The notes under the pieces: model-generated
Seen by the model: only the letters and a program-made list of their open reading frames with translations
The model's database searches: none
Told to the model about the DNA's origin: nothing
In this document: positions 23,528-34,559 of the stretch, piece after piece
Position numbering within the stretch: the stretch's first letter is position 1
Layout: every line of letters begins with the position of its first letter
Made by a program: the position numbers and the translations under genes
NCBI GenBank assembly: GCA_963921935.1
Contig: OY998176.1
Coordinates: 172,852,445 to 172,916,444 of the forward strand
Reading direction: 5' to 3'
DNA length: 64,000 nt
Source of the DNA: Galeruca laticollis
Taxonomy: Eukaryota; Arthropoda; Insecta; Coleoptera; Chrysomelidae

Positions 23528-25583
23528 ATGGAGTCAAATAAAACAATAAAAGAATTGAAAACAACGGAGTTGAAGGAAATTTTGGAAAGCAGAGGATTGG
23601 ACAAAACGGGAACCAAACAGGCGCTCGTTAGAAGGCTACAGGAGGCTGTAATTAAAGAGGGAAAGGATCCAGAAACATACTGTTTCAATCAAGAAGAAAC
23701 AGATAGAAATGAAGAAACAGAAATAACTGGAGATACAGAGAATACAACAGAATCAAGAGATAATATTCAAATAACAGAATATAGAACAACAGAAGTTGGA
23801 GAAAGATCAGAAGTTCGTGAACAAGGAGATATACAGGGAAGAGAAACAAGTAGCAGTGATAGAGATGATCAACTACTACGATATATACAACTTTTAATTG
23901 ACGAGCAAAAGAAAATGAGAGAAGAACAGAAGCAAGATAGTAAAATAATAAGAGAAGAACAACAAGAAGACAGTAAGAAAATGATGGAAAAGATAGAAAA
24001 TCAACAAGAAATTAGCAAGAAAATGATGGAAAAGATAGAAAATCAACAAGAAATAATTAAAGGGAAAGTGGACGAACAAAATCAGAAAATTGAAAGAATG
24101 AATAACTTATTGGAACTAAAATTACGGAAACAAGACGAAAAGGTAGCCGAGATCAGAAGAAAGCAAGACGAAATGGAAAAAAGAGAACCAAGAAGAAAAA
24201 TTCGAAAACTTGGAACAAAATCTAATAGAAAAAACGAAGAAAATCACGGAAGTAAACATCACCAGAGCCGTTGAAATAATAGAAAAATCAGGAAAAAAGG
24301 ATATAGAAGATGTGAAAAGGAGCATTATCAAACATGGAAGGGATATCGAATCCATCAGAAATGATGTAAAAAAAGAAATACATGAAATAAGAGAAGAAAC
24401 CGAAAAAGACATAGTGAAAACAAAGAATGACATTAAAAGAGATATGAAGAATGAACTGGAACAGATTAGAATGCAACTAAAAGGCGAACAAGGAATGATT
24501 ACTTATGCATATCAAGGTGGGAACGAGGAGAATATAAAATTTGATGGTAATATCAGGAAGATACATCCAAAAATATTTTTGAGGATATTAACAAATAAGA
24601 TAAAACATATAAGAAATTTCGAAGATATAAGGGAAATATTGAGAAAACACCTTACTGGACAAGCTCTATTGTGGTTCACAAGTAATGAGATAGACTTCAA
24701 CAACTATAAGGAATTTGAAACAGCATTTCTCGTATTATATTGGGATGAAATCACACAAGGAGAGGTTAGAGAGAGAATATATTTTGGACGATATGATGAG
24801 AACAGAGGGAATACCATGTATCTCTACTCGTTGCTACTCTATTCTCAAGCGCAACACTTACAACCAGTGATTAAAGAAGAAGAAATAATCATGTTCCTAT
24901 CCAGACATTTCAAGTCACAGATAGCTGAGACAATAGCTATACAAAACATCAGGACGTTTGAACAACTATCCAATTACCTGATGAGGATAGAAAGAAACCT
25001 AACTAGTAATAGAAACAAACAAAACGAGAATAGAAATAATATAAATTACAACCGAAACATAGAACATTCTAATAGAGGAAACAATGGAAATAATTCAAAC
25101 AATACCCACTACGAAAACAATAATAATAGAAGTTTCAATAGTAATATAAATAATAGAACGATGAATACTACAAGATACAGGAATTATCCAGCAAATAATT
25201 ACAATCATAACAATCAAGGAAGGGAAAGAAATAATTTTAACAATGTAAACACTAATTATAATAATAGAAGATACAATAACTACAATAATAATAATAATTT
25301 AAATAACAATAACAATGGTTATAACAATAATAGAAATTCAAACAATAATAATCATCAGAGCAACTACTTTACAAGGAGGAACTCTGATGGCAATTTAAAT
25401 CGAAGGAATGATGACGGCCAAAATAGACGGGTCAACTTCCAGAGGAGAGCTAGTAGTCAGGACAGGGCAAACTCTCCAAACAATCGAGTTGAACTACATG
25501 AGTCGTCAAACAATATTCATTCTCCCATGACAACGACTGCTGATGGTGGTGTACAAAATGCCACTAATCAGGATTTTCATTGA
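23528..25583 (+). pseudogene. Gypsy-type gag with N-terminal SAP domain
   Basis: Structural polyprotein of the LTR element. Residues about 7-42 form a SAP DNA-binding motif (IKELKTTELKEILESRGLDK and GTKQALVRRL). A long charged coiled coil follows, with a perfect 14-residue tandem repeat (SKKMMEKIENQQEI twice, near 23968-24054). The frame shifts at the A run near 24178-24183. The second frame (24210-25583) continues the coiled coil into a capsid-like domain (LRKHLTGQALLWFTSNEIDF) and a long Asn-rich, Arg-containing tail with no CCHC knuckle. The reading frame is otherwise open, so a single indel disabled it or the assembly has a homopolymer error. Confidence 0.85.
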
Positions 25584-26956
25584 AGGATGGTGTAGCACGC
25601 AATCGGTATAGTTATGTCCATCCTAGAGAATTCCTCAAAGACATAGATTGCCTAGAAAATATAGAAAACAATTTATTAGTATCTATTACGGGAAAATTGT
25701 CACATTTAAATGTAAATATTTTAATTGATACAGGTTCAGAAACATCATTAATCACAGAAAGTATTGTAAATAAATTAAACTTGCAAAAATATATTATGAA
25801 AGTGCCAAAAGTAAATTTAATAGGTCTAAATGCAAAAAAGTTTAGCGAGGTTAACAAATCTATTATTGTAAAACTACAATTACAAAATATTCATTTAGAA
25901 GTACAATTATTGGTTATACAAGGTATGGAGTACGATATATTATTAGGTTCAGACGAATTACTAAAGCATAAGATAGATATCAATTATGAAACAAGAACGA
26001 TAGGTGTCAATGGAATTGGAATAAAATTTAATGAAAACAGAGAACAAATAACGAACAAGAAAATTATGAAGATTGCAGAAGGAAAAATTAGCAGGCTAGA
26101 AGTAGGAGAAATGGAAATGAATAATGATTGTTATGATAAGAAAAATGAATTTGAAGAAAGAAGAGATGAAGAAATAGTTTTAGATGATGAAAAGAATATT
26201 GATAATTGTATTGAAAATGATATGAAATATAATAATTGTGAAGATGGAATATGGAATGGAGAATATGAAGAAAATGATATTAATAATTATTTAAAATATA
26301 ATATTGGATGTGATAATTATGAAGATGGGATATGGAATGAAGTACATTTAGATTATGAAAGAGGAAGAAAAGAAGAAGTACGGAAATTGTTGAGAAAATA
26401 TGAAGGTTTATTCAATGGAGAGGCTTGAGTTGCTAAAAATTTTATACACAGTTTGAAGGTGAAGGATATGGAAACGTTCAGAGCAAAAAGTTACCCAATT
26501 CCATACAAATACAAGGATAAAATGCAAGATGCGATAAAAAAACTAATGAAAGACGAAATTATAGAATATAGTAATACTTCATATATAAACCCTATTGTTA
26601 TTGTACAAAAAAAGGATGGAGACATGAGAATCTGTCTAGATGCAAGAAACTTAAATAAACATTGTATACCAGAATTTGAGGCACCAATAAATATTGAAGC
26701 GATACTTGGCCGAATTTCGAAGAGAACTACTTTTAAGGAAGGAGAATTAGTAATAATTAAAGCACTTAGAATTCCTAATCATAAGCGTAATATTTGTGCA
26801 AAATTACAATTACCTTACGAAGGTCCATATAAAGTAGTAACATCTAACGGCATAAATAGTTACAAACTCGTACATCCTGTAACTGGCAATGTTAGAGGAA
26901 TTTTCAATGTGGACCAATTGTATCGATTCCATCCTGAATTCAATGAAATTCAATAA
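25568..26956 (+). pseudogene. Pol remnant: protease, RT N-terminus fused to integrase C-terminus
   Basis: The frame is -1 relative to gag and opens at 25568, so gag and pol overlap by 16 bases, as in elements that use -1 frameshifting. Protease: NILIDTGSETSLI with D-T-G at about residue 50 and ILLGSDELLKHKIDI. A single TGA at 26426 interrupts. RT begins KSYPIPYKYKDKMQDAIKKL, SYINPIVIVQKKDGDMRICL and DARNLNKHC. At ISKRTTF (about 26733) it jumps in frame to the integrase C-terminus, FKEGELVIIKALRIPN, then YEGPYKVV and GIFNVDQLYRFHP. RT motifs, RNase H and the integrase catalytic core are deleted. Confidence 0.88.
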
Positions 26957-27235
26957 GTTTAATCTGCAAAGAATTAGTTATAATTAGAATGAAATATTTT
27001 TAAGTTGAAACAGGAAATTAATTACTTGTAGGAATAAGGTGTAAGATAGGTAAAGAATTAGAAATAGATTAATTAGGTATAATAACAAATTAATGATTGA
27101 TTTCCACAAAGATAGAATATAATGAAGTAGATTAAATGATAATAGATTATTAAAAAATAAGAAAAAAGTTAAGTACTATTGAATGAATTTTATATAAAAC
27201 ATTCTAAATCATTGTAAACAATAATTAGAATGATT

Positions 27236-27237
<2 letters not shown>
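26957..27237. other. AT-rich 3' tail of the LTR element
   Basis: No reading frame and no LTR-like TGTAATACCC start. It ends at the TA microsatellite, which probably marks the truncation point. Confidence 0.5.

Positions 27238-27291
<54 letters not shown>
27238..27291. repeat. (TA)n microsatellite
   Basis: TA tract of about 54 bp bounding the left side of the inverted-repeat array. Confidence 0.97.
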
Positions 27292-27292
<1 letters not shown>

Positions 27293-28090
27293 CAACAAGA
27301 TGTACGAATAGTGCGTGACATATGAACAATAAACAACGAATAGATTAGTGGGTATTGCACGTAAATAGAAGAAGGGGCTACTGAAAAGAGTGGTAACCGC
27401 AGACATGCATGTTTCTGGCTCATTAGCTGTCATCGGTACGGTACAACCAAGAAAAGATGCGAAACATGGGAGCAAAGGTGTTGAATGAAACATGAGAAAA
27501 TTTAATTCGAGATCTTCTAATATTACTGACACAAATGTTGTGTTTGACTATCCTGCTGAATTCTGTTAAATTTTCTCATGTTTCATTCAACACCTTTGCT
27601 CCCATGTTTCACATCTTTTCTTGGTTGTACCGTACCGATGACAGCTAATGAGCCAGAAACATGCATGTCTACGGTTACCACTCTTTTCAGTAGCCCCTTC
27701 TTCTATTTACGTGCAATACCCACAATCTATTCGTTGTTTATTGTTCATATGTCACGCACTATTCGTACATCTTGTTGTTATTTCATTAATCTGGGTCGGA
27801 AGTTTCAGACGGGAGTGTTATATGCACCTCCGTGTCTATGTTGGTTGTTGTCTCGAATATTCGAGATCTTCTAATATTACTGACACAAATGTTGTGTTTG
27901 ACTATCCTGCTGAATTCTGTTAAATTTACTCATGTTTCATTCAATACCTTTGCTCCCATGTTTCACATCTTTTCTTGGTTGTACCGTACCGATGACAGCT
28001 AATGAGCCAGAAACATGCATGTCTGCGGTTACCACTCTTTTCAGTAGCCCCTTCTTCTATTTACGTGCAATACCCACTAATCTATTCGTT

Positions 28091-28097
<7 letters not shown>
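27290..28097. repeat. Inverted and direct repeat array bounded by TA microsatellites
   Basis: Arm 1 (27290-27505) and arm 2 (27566-27782) are inverted copies, about 216 bp each and nearly identical, around a 60-bp spacer. The spacer plus arm 2 is then repeated directly with a 354-bp period (27511 aligns with 27865), and this third copy is cut at 28094 where a TA tract begins. No transposase or RT is encoded. The open frames here follow the repeat in both orientations and are not credible genes. The transcript would form a 216-bp stem. Confidence 0.93.

Positions 28098-28136
<39 letters not shown>
28094..28136. repeat. (TA)n microsatellite at the 3' end of the R4/Dong-like element
   Basis: TA tract replacing the continuation of the direct repeat to its left and directly abutting the 3' end of the minus-strand element to its right. 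Confidence 0.97.
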
Positions 28137-28140
<4 letters not shown>

Positions 28141-30505
28141 TTTTCACACCTTTTCGGTGATATTTGATAATGTATGGGCCACTACGCAGCCAAGGGCACT
28201 ACCATTGTCAATAGGGGAGATGATCCGCCGGAGTTCTTTTATGTGTCGTACTGTTTCTAAATGGACAAGGCCGTTTGCGCTTATAATTAAAGGGACTATT
28301 ATTACCTTCTCCAAGTTCCGAATCAATTTCATCTCTTGTGCAAGCGCTCCATATTTAGTTATTTTTTTGGCATATGCTTCAGGCATATTGTAGTCCTGCG
28401 GCACTGCGAAGTCAATTATGATGGCTGTGTTATCACTTTTATCCCAAATCACCATGTCCGGCCGGTTGTGCTCCACAGGTCTATCTGTAACAACTGTGAG
28501 ATCCCAGTAAATTTTCACGGTGTTGTTTTGAAGTACGGGTTACGAAACATATTTGTGGAGTGCGGTGAAATGATTCAACAGACCTCTTCGCAGGCATATT
28601 AATTGGTGAACGACTTTGTCCATATTGTTGTGTCGTGCTTGGTATCTGGTAGCAGCAATTGTTGTGCAGCCAAATGACAAATGCTGAATGGTCTCTTCGC
28701 TAGTGTTACACAGACTACATTTGGTGGTCTCAACTTGTTGTTTTAATATGTGTTTGGAGTACGTTCGGGTTCTAATGACTTGATCCTGTATCGCCAACAT
28801 TGTTCTTTCGGTTTCCTGGAAGAGGTATCCTGTGGCTAGGTAAGTATTGGATGCTTTCATATCTACTTCTGTTTGATGTAGAGAAGTGTAAAACCTTCCG
28901 TGTAGCGCTTTTCCTTGCCAACTTATTTTCAATTGTTCTAATTGGTTCTCTGTTTCAGTAGGCGCAGGATTAGCAAGGTTAAGGGCTGTGATTTTTTTGT
29001 CCCATACCGCCACTCTTTTATGAACTGGTGAGTTTGTATTTCGGAAGTATTAATTTTTCCCTTTCTTTCAGATTGGCCACCACCAGGCTAGTTAGTCCTC
29101 GTCCTCCCTCTAATCGTGGCAAATATATGCGCTCGATAGCTGAGTTAGGGTGCAGCATGCCATGTTTGGTCATTAGGGTCCTGATTTTCCTGTCTAACCT
29201 CTCTAGATCTGTTTTGGCCCAGGTGAGTATTCCAGAAGTGTAGGTTATTGTTGGTATGGCCCATATATTAATTGCTGCCACCTTGTTTCTGAAATTAAGC
29301 TGGGATTTTACCATCTTGCTTGTTATCATAAGCTCTTTTTCGCGTTTCTCTTTGTTTTCTTTATGGCGAATTTCGTAGCTCTGCTGAATTCCAAGGTACC
29401 TGTAAGTGTTTTCTGCTCCCAGCTCCCTAATTCGACTGCCATCTGCCAGAGTGATATCCTCGTTTTCAGTGAGTTTTCCTCTCTTAATGTGGATGGTAGC
29501 ACACTTCTCAAGCCCGAACTTCATTTGGATGCTCTCACTGAAGTGTCTGACTATCTCCAGTTCTCCTTCCAGTTAGTGTCTTCATTTAGCAAAGATCTTA
29601 AGATCATTCATATAGAAAAGATGAGCCAGCTTTGCTTGGTCATCGATTCCATATGCGTATGTGCTCCGGTTAAGCATATTGCTCAATGGGTTCAGGGCGA
29701 GACAGAACCATAGCGGGTTCAGACTGTCGCCCTGGAATATGCCCCTTCTAATAGGGATCTCCTCCGTTGTGTACGTGTCTGTTGCTCCTCTGACTAATAG
29801 AATGGTTCGCCATGATGTCATCAGATGCCGGAGTAAGTCGATAATTTGCTGATTCACTTTATAGATATTTAAAACTTCCAGCAACCATGAATGAGGAACT
29901 GAGTCAAATGCCTTCTGATAATTGATCCAGGATATAGATATGTTTTTCTGACGTTGTCTTGCCTGTTTCGTGATTACATTGTTGATTATCAAGAGTTCCT
30001 TGCTTCCTCTAGCCTTTTGCTTACAGCCGTTCTGTTCCCATGCTAAGATGTTGTTATGTTTTAGGTGGCAGTCTAGTTTGTGTCTTATGGCGGAGGTAAG
30101 TATTTTGTATGCTGATGGAAGGCATGTAATGGGTCTATAGTTTTTCGGTTGTGATAGGTCCCCTTTCTTTGGAAGCATATGAGTCATACCATGAGTGAAA
30201 TATAAAGGTATGCTCTGTGGACTTCTGACCGAGTGCTGTATGAAGTGAGCCAATTTTTTGTGCGCATTAGTAAATGCCTTCCACCAATAGTTGTGGATTC
30301 CATCTATTCCAGGAGAGGTCCAGTTTTTGAGCCTTTTTACTGCGGCGTGGATGTTTTCCACTGTTACTATCGTCTCAGTCATTGGTATATATCTATGGGA
30401 GTTGTTTCTTCCAACATCTATCCATTCCGCTCGCATGTCGTGTTCTATTCTTCCAGGCCAGATTTTTGACCAGAGCTTTGTCATTTCTTCTCGCATTAAT
30501 TTGTA
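28137..30505 (-). mobile_element. R4/Dong-like non-LTR retrotransposon, 5' truncated
   Basis: Single-ORF element of the type that carries a restriction-like endonuclease at its C-terminus. RT, CCHC finger and endonuclease are in the expected order. The 5' end is lost at about 30505. The 3' end meets a TA microsatellite without a poly(A) tail. Confidence 0.85.
28144..30496 (-). pseudogene. R4/Dong-like polyprotein: RT, CCHC finger, restriction-like endonuclease
   Basis: RT domain with RLKNWTSPGIDGIHNYWWKA, YRPITCLPSAYKILTS, ISISWINYQKAFDSVPHSWL, RRGIFQGDSLNPLWFC and the palm box as FYMNDLKIFA, in which the usual YMDD has lost its first Asp. Two in-frame stops follow at about 29565-29580. Thumb region: RYLGIQQSYEIRHKENKEKR. 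A frameshift near 29015 leads to a finger with C-x2-C-x8-H-x4-C spacing (CSLCNTSEETIQHLSFGC, about 28670-28722). One more in-frame stop at 28537-28539 precedes a PD-(D/E)XK nuclease: RPDMVIWDK, IIIDFAVPQDYN and KKITKYGALAQE. This nuclease type separates R2/R4/Dong elements from the apurinic-endonuclease elements elsewhere in the window. Confidence 0.9.
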
Positions 30506-33500
30506 TTAATACATTATTAATTTAAGCTATTTATATAACATAAAATACAAATTTGCTTCAATGTAATGCAAGATACGAATCAAATGTATTATTATAAATG
30601 AATTATGTTCAAAAGATAGCAGTTACGCTCCACATCAACTTAACAGAAAAATATTTATAATTGTGCAAACAGAAGTGCCTTTCAAGTATCTACTAATGTT
30701 TGCAATATGCAAATGTCGAACAAACAATTTATAATGGAAAGTATTTGTAAGTATTTGAATAATATTGCGTATTATAAATATGATTGTTTTACAAAATTAA
30801 TATTAAATGTCCAAAAACTAAATTATGAATTGTAATCAATGTTTAATATATTTAAGGATTGAATTGTGTCACACACTGTATGCACATAGTTTGATAATAG
30901 AATATGGGACATTTTCCATCAATCACTTCGTTAAAGTAATGAATATCTTGTATCTGTCTATTTCTCCCTGAATGCCGGCGTCGTCTACTGGGGTGGTTAT
31001 CTGATGGATGATATGTTGTTTTGCATCGGTTTTTTCTCGAAGGCTGGAAATGATTTTCGTTTTGGACTGTCTAGGCTATTTGGTGTCCTGGAAGGACGTT
31101 GAAGATTTGTATTTTTTGGACTGCAAAAGCTGCTTGCTATACGGATTCTATCCTGGTTCGCTAGGATCATGTTCACAGAATCAAACTCTTCTTTGCGTTT
31201 GAATTGTGGAAAGAGTTTAATTAAATTGTTTTGTCGGACCAGCCACGTATATGATGTGACGTATTTCAGTAGAGTTTGTTGGGTATGGTTAATTGAATAT
31301 GTTTGAACTTTTCACTTGTTTACTTTCTTCATTTCTTCAATATGATTTTTATTGTTGCGTAGCAATTAAGAATTTACCGATTTTATTTATGTAGTTTAAA
31401 TGATATCAGCATTTTTATTTATAAAATGCTGGTATCTACCGGTACTTTTGAGGTTATTTCGGCATGCTCATTCGAAGATTGATGATGAAAGAGGAAGATT
31501 CGTAGGTTTTCGGCTATTTATTGAATGGTAGAACTTTCGAGAAGGAAGTTAGGAAGGGGGTGTAGAGTGAGGAATTGCTAAATGAGCCTACGTGACTTCT
31601 GACACGCTTCGTTGGATAAAACGGTTATTTTAAGATATAACGAGAGATAAGTTTTTATTTATTCTCGACTAGAAAGTTATATGATAATTTTTTTAAAAAA
31701 GGTCAAAATTGATATTTGTGTAGAGAATGGATTAATGAATAGATATGATGAATGATTTATAGTCAGGAATTACTTATAATATACATGGAATGCGTAAGAA
31801 TTATTTGATCGGAATTTGAATCACAGAAAGAATTTGAGATTAGCTTTTAAATTCGTACACCTTAGATGCTAAGAAACGTATCAGCGTCATTTTACGAACA
31901 AGTAAATTTATGTATTAAAGAAAATGGTAGAGAACTTTTATAAAATGATCCTCAATAATTTTTAAATGACTTGTTAATAATAGCATTTTATTAAAATCAT
32001 GTGAGATTGGTTTCTTTAAAACAATAACATTGTTCATTACGATAAGGATACTTTATTAATTATCTACTTTTCATCTAAAGTAAAGACAGCCTAATTAAAT
32101 TTGTACAAATAATGGTTTTTCAAATAACTTTTAAACGACGAGAAAAGGTACGGAGAGTAAAAAGAAAAGTGGAAGGGGAGAAAATTCAGTATTCCCGCGA
32201 TGATTACTTAAATAGGGTGTCCCATCTGAAAAATTGGAAAAAATTCTATGGAGATTTTTGGAATATAAGAACATGCTGTACAAAATAAAAATTTTAAACT
32301 GAGTTTTAAAAAATCCTCAGTCCTTTGTCTTTGTTCATGGGCAACTTCTAATCTTTAGATTAAAATCTTATAAAATTGCAGTTTTTTTAAAGAGGGATGT
32401 GCAATTCAATTTTTTTGGGAAAAAGTTAATTTTTTCCAAGTTGGCTGGTAGTTTTGCATACAACATGTGGGTACTAACTATTTCGGTTCTAGAAATGTAC
32501 AAAAAATATGTATACATGAACATAATTTCAAAATGTGTGATTTTATTCACCCTTTATACATACCTTTCAAATAAATATGTAATTTATACACAATAAGAGA
32601 TATAGAACTGCGACAGAAGTTTGCCGGACCCTGTATAGCGTTTCTCGTATTCGCAAAGAATAGTAGACGCCATATCAATTTTAATTTAGCCTACAGGACC
32701 TGTAACAAGGAACATTGTCAGTTCTACATATACCTTATGCAGAGTCATTACAAAAGCTCTGAATATACATACAACCAACTATGCAGACCTAGAATAGGAG
32801 GTTACATCTTTGTTCCTTGAAAATCAACTTCTATGTTCACTATTCTTGTATTGAGTTGTTTCTCCGGTACTACTAAGGATCAGCACTCGTAAATGGAATC
32901 CATCAGTCTATGGTAGGATGGAGATTCACACCTAGGTCTTTGAAAATATTTTTTATAATTAACTGATAATAAGAAAATATATTCTCTGCTTATATTTTCT
33001 AGCATTCTAACTAGTGAGATATAGAAGTTCGAAATAGATCTTTGTTTGATAGGAGATTTTTATTCAAAAAGTTGAGGAAATTTGATTACCCTGATATAGG
33101 ATTAATTTTCTCTGCAGAGTGGAGTGGAGTGTGTTTATTTAGGTATCGTTAATGCGGTGCTCGTAGATTATGGTTGGTGTTTTTGGTAGGTCGGCTGAAA
33201 AACAACAAAGTGGAAAAAGACGTGTCTAGAACGGAAGAGAAAAAAGTGACTAGAATTGTGTCTATGAAGGGGTGACAAAAAGTGTCTAGAATTCAGATAC
33301 TTTACCGTCTCGTGAGAGACAACGAACCACGCTGTGTTGCGGATAGTTATGAGATTAGGTTGGCTAGGTGTCAGAAATTTATGAAGTTGAGAGTGATATG
33401 TTATTTTCGGAGATTTGGGGTGTCTCCCGCGTCTTGAGAGAGAGCTTTAAGAGAGTTTATTATTTCCTAATTTTTTTGGTATTTTTATGGAATACGTGAC

Positions 33501-33712
33501 TAGGAGATTTTAAGCGCGGTACGGTGTAGAATAATAATAATCAAGCAAATGGAAGCAGAGAGAGCTGCGACTGTATTATTCCCTGTCATCGGTGCAATTC
33601 GTTGGTGAATAAAATCACCGTACTACAGGGAAACCGCAGAAACCCTGTAACACCGACGGAAGGTGGGGATGGTTGTAATTGGAGTTTACCTAAACTGATT
33701 GAATAAAATTGA
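30506..33712. other. Unassigned sequence, about 3.2 kb
   Basis: No gene that I can identify. A stretch at 30960-31270 is less AT-rich, and its minus strand reads as a broken hydrophilic frame (WLVRQNNLIKLFPQFKRKEE) without a recognised motif. A possible small transposon lies at 32212-32638. The segment at 33120-33660 is GC-richer and may be the 3' part of an unrecognised element. Confidence 0.5.
32212..32638. mobile_element. Possible non-autonomous DNA element (MITE-like)
   Basis: Begins AATAGGGTGTCCCATCTGAA and ends CCGGACCCTGTATAG, giving weak terminal inversion around AGGGT. About 427 bp, AT-rich, no coding potential. The termini match poorly and I see no clear target duplication. Confidence 0.25.
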
Positions 33713-33744
33713 TTGAGTATATGATTGAATTAAATACCTAACTA
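33713..33744. repeat. Flanking duplication, left copy
   Basis: TTGAGTATATGATTGAATTA and the next 12 bases match 39656-39687 with two differences. It lies at the 3' end of the minus-strand non-LTR element and is best read as a 32-bp target-site duplication. Confidence 0.8.
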
Positions 33745-33879
33745 GATTATAAGAGATTAGATTTTAACGGGGTTGCAGTGAATTGAAACCGAAGGTTTAT
33801 TGTGCCCCTCCCCCCTATCAGAGCTGTTCTCGCTACTACTACAGCTCGCCTTCCAGTTCCAGGGTTTTAATGAATTTTA

Positions 33880-34553
33880 GTATTTGGGACGGCTTCAACG
33901 AGGTCCGTTAGGTCCTCACTCTTACAAGTTTCCTGTCCGAAGTATTTCTTGCGTTGGCTTGCAATGGCGAGGCATTTCAGAACTAGATGATCTGGAGTTT
34001 CATCCTCCTCCCCTCAGAATCTACACTCGTCAATCTCTGCTAGACATATTCTCATTAAGTGCTTCCTAAGGCAGCAGTGTCCTGTAAAACAGCCCGTGAT
34101 GAGATGTTGCCTATTTTTACTGAGGTCCAAATATTTTTTGGATCTAGCAGTGTCAAAGTTCCACAGGAAGTTTTTGGAATGTTCCAACCCGGGTAAGCAC
34201 CTCCAGAGTGCTTCTCTTTCGGTTTCCTCTTTCTTCCGGAACTCTTTCTTGTAGAAGCATTTTACTTCACCACAGAAAGTCTCCGGGCCAATAAAAGGCA
34301 TTTGTGCCCCTTTCCTGGCAAGTGTATTGGTCTCTTCATTTCCCGTGATTTCCGAGTGGCCAGGAACCCAGACTGAAGGGACCCTGTTATTCTTGCCTAA
34401 TTCATCAAATTTTCTTCGGCTCAATGCTTTGATAGCTGCTTGACTATCAGAATGGATCGATATGTCACGTTTCTGGTAGTTTCTTTCTAGGTTCATTTCC
34501 ACACATGTTTCGATCGCAAGTATTTCTGCCTGGGAGACGCTCGTTAAGGAGCC
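33880..34553 (-). pseudogene. Non-LTR RNase H domain and C-terminal zinc finger
   Basis: RNase H motifs in order: IRWYKDGSKTTIGAGAGVFG (read from the frame ending at about 34560), SVSQAEILAIE, ISIHSDSQAAIKAL and WVPGHSEITGNEETNTLARK. The last motif normally has Asp in NExADELAR and here is ETNTLAR, so one catalytic Asp is lost. Further on, LWRCLPGL leads to a Cys-His finger, ECRF, a stop where the second Cys is expected, then GEEDETPDHLVLKC. A frame change near 34553 separates it from the RT fragment. Confidence 0.85.
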
Positions 34554-34559
34554 TTACGA

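Larger units (their letters stand above)
21621..27238 (+). mobile_element. Gypsy-type LTR retrotransposon, internally deleted, no 3' LTR found
   Basis: The recognisable order is candidate 5' LTR, tRNA-Lys primer site (23353), gag (23528-25583), protease plus RT N-terminus plus integrase C-terminus (25568-26956), then an AT-rich tail ending at a TA microsatellite. The RT core, RNase H and most of integrase are missing at a junction near 26733. I cannot find a second LTR downstream, so the 3' end appears lost. Confidence 0.75.

Noticed and set aside
27578..28393. Open frames repeated on both strands in the inverted-repeat array
   Set aside because: The same peptide appears on both strands and in truncated forms because the DNA is repeated. 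One long frame runs through TA repeats into the antisense of the R4/Dong-like gene.
31008..31202. 64-codon frame on the plus strand
   Set aside because: No motif, and the opposite strand looks equally coding-like; insufficient evidence for a gene.
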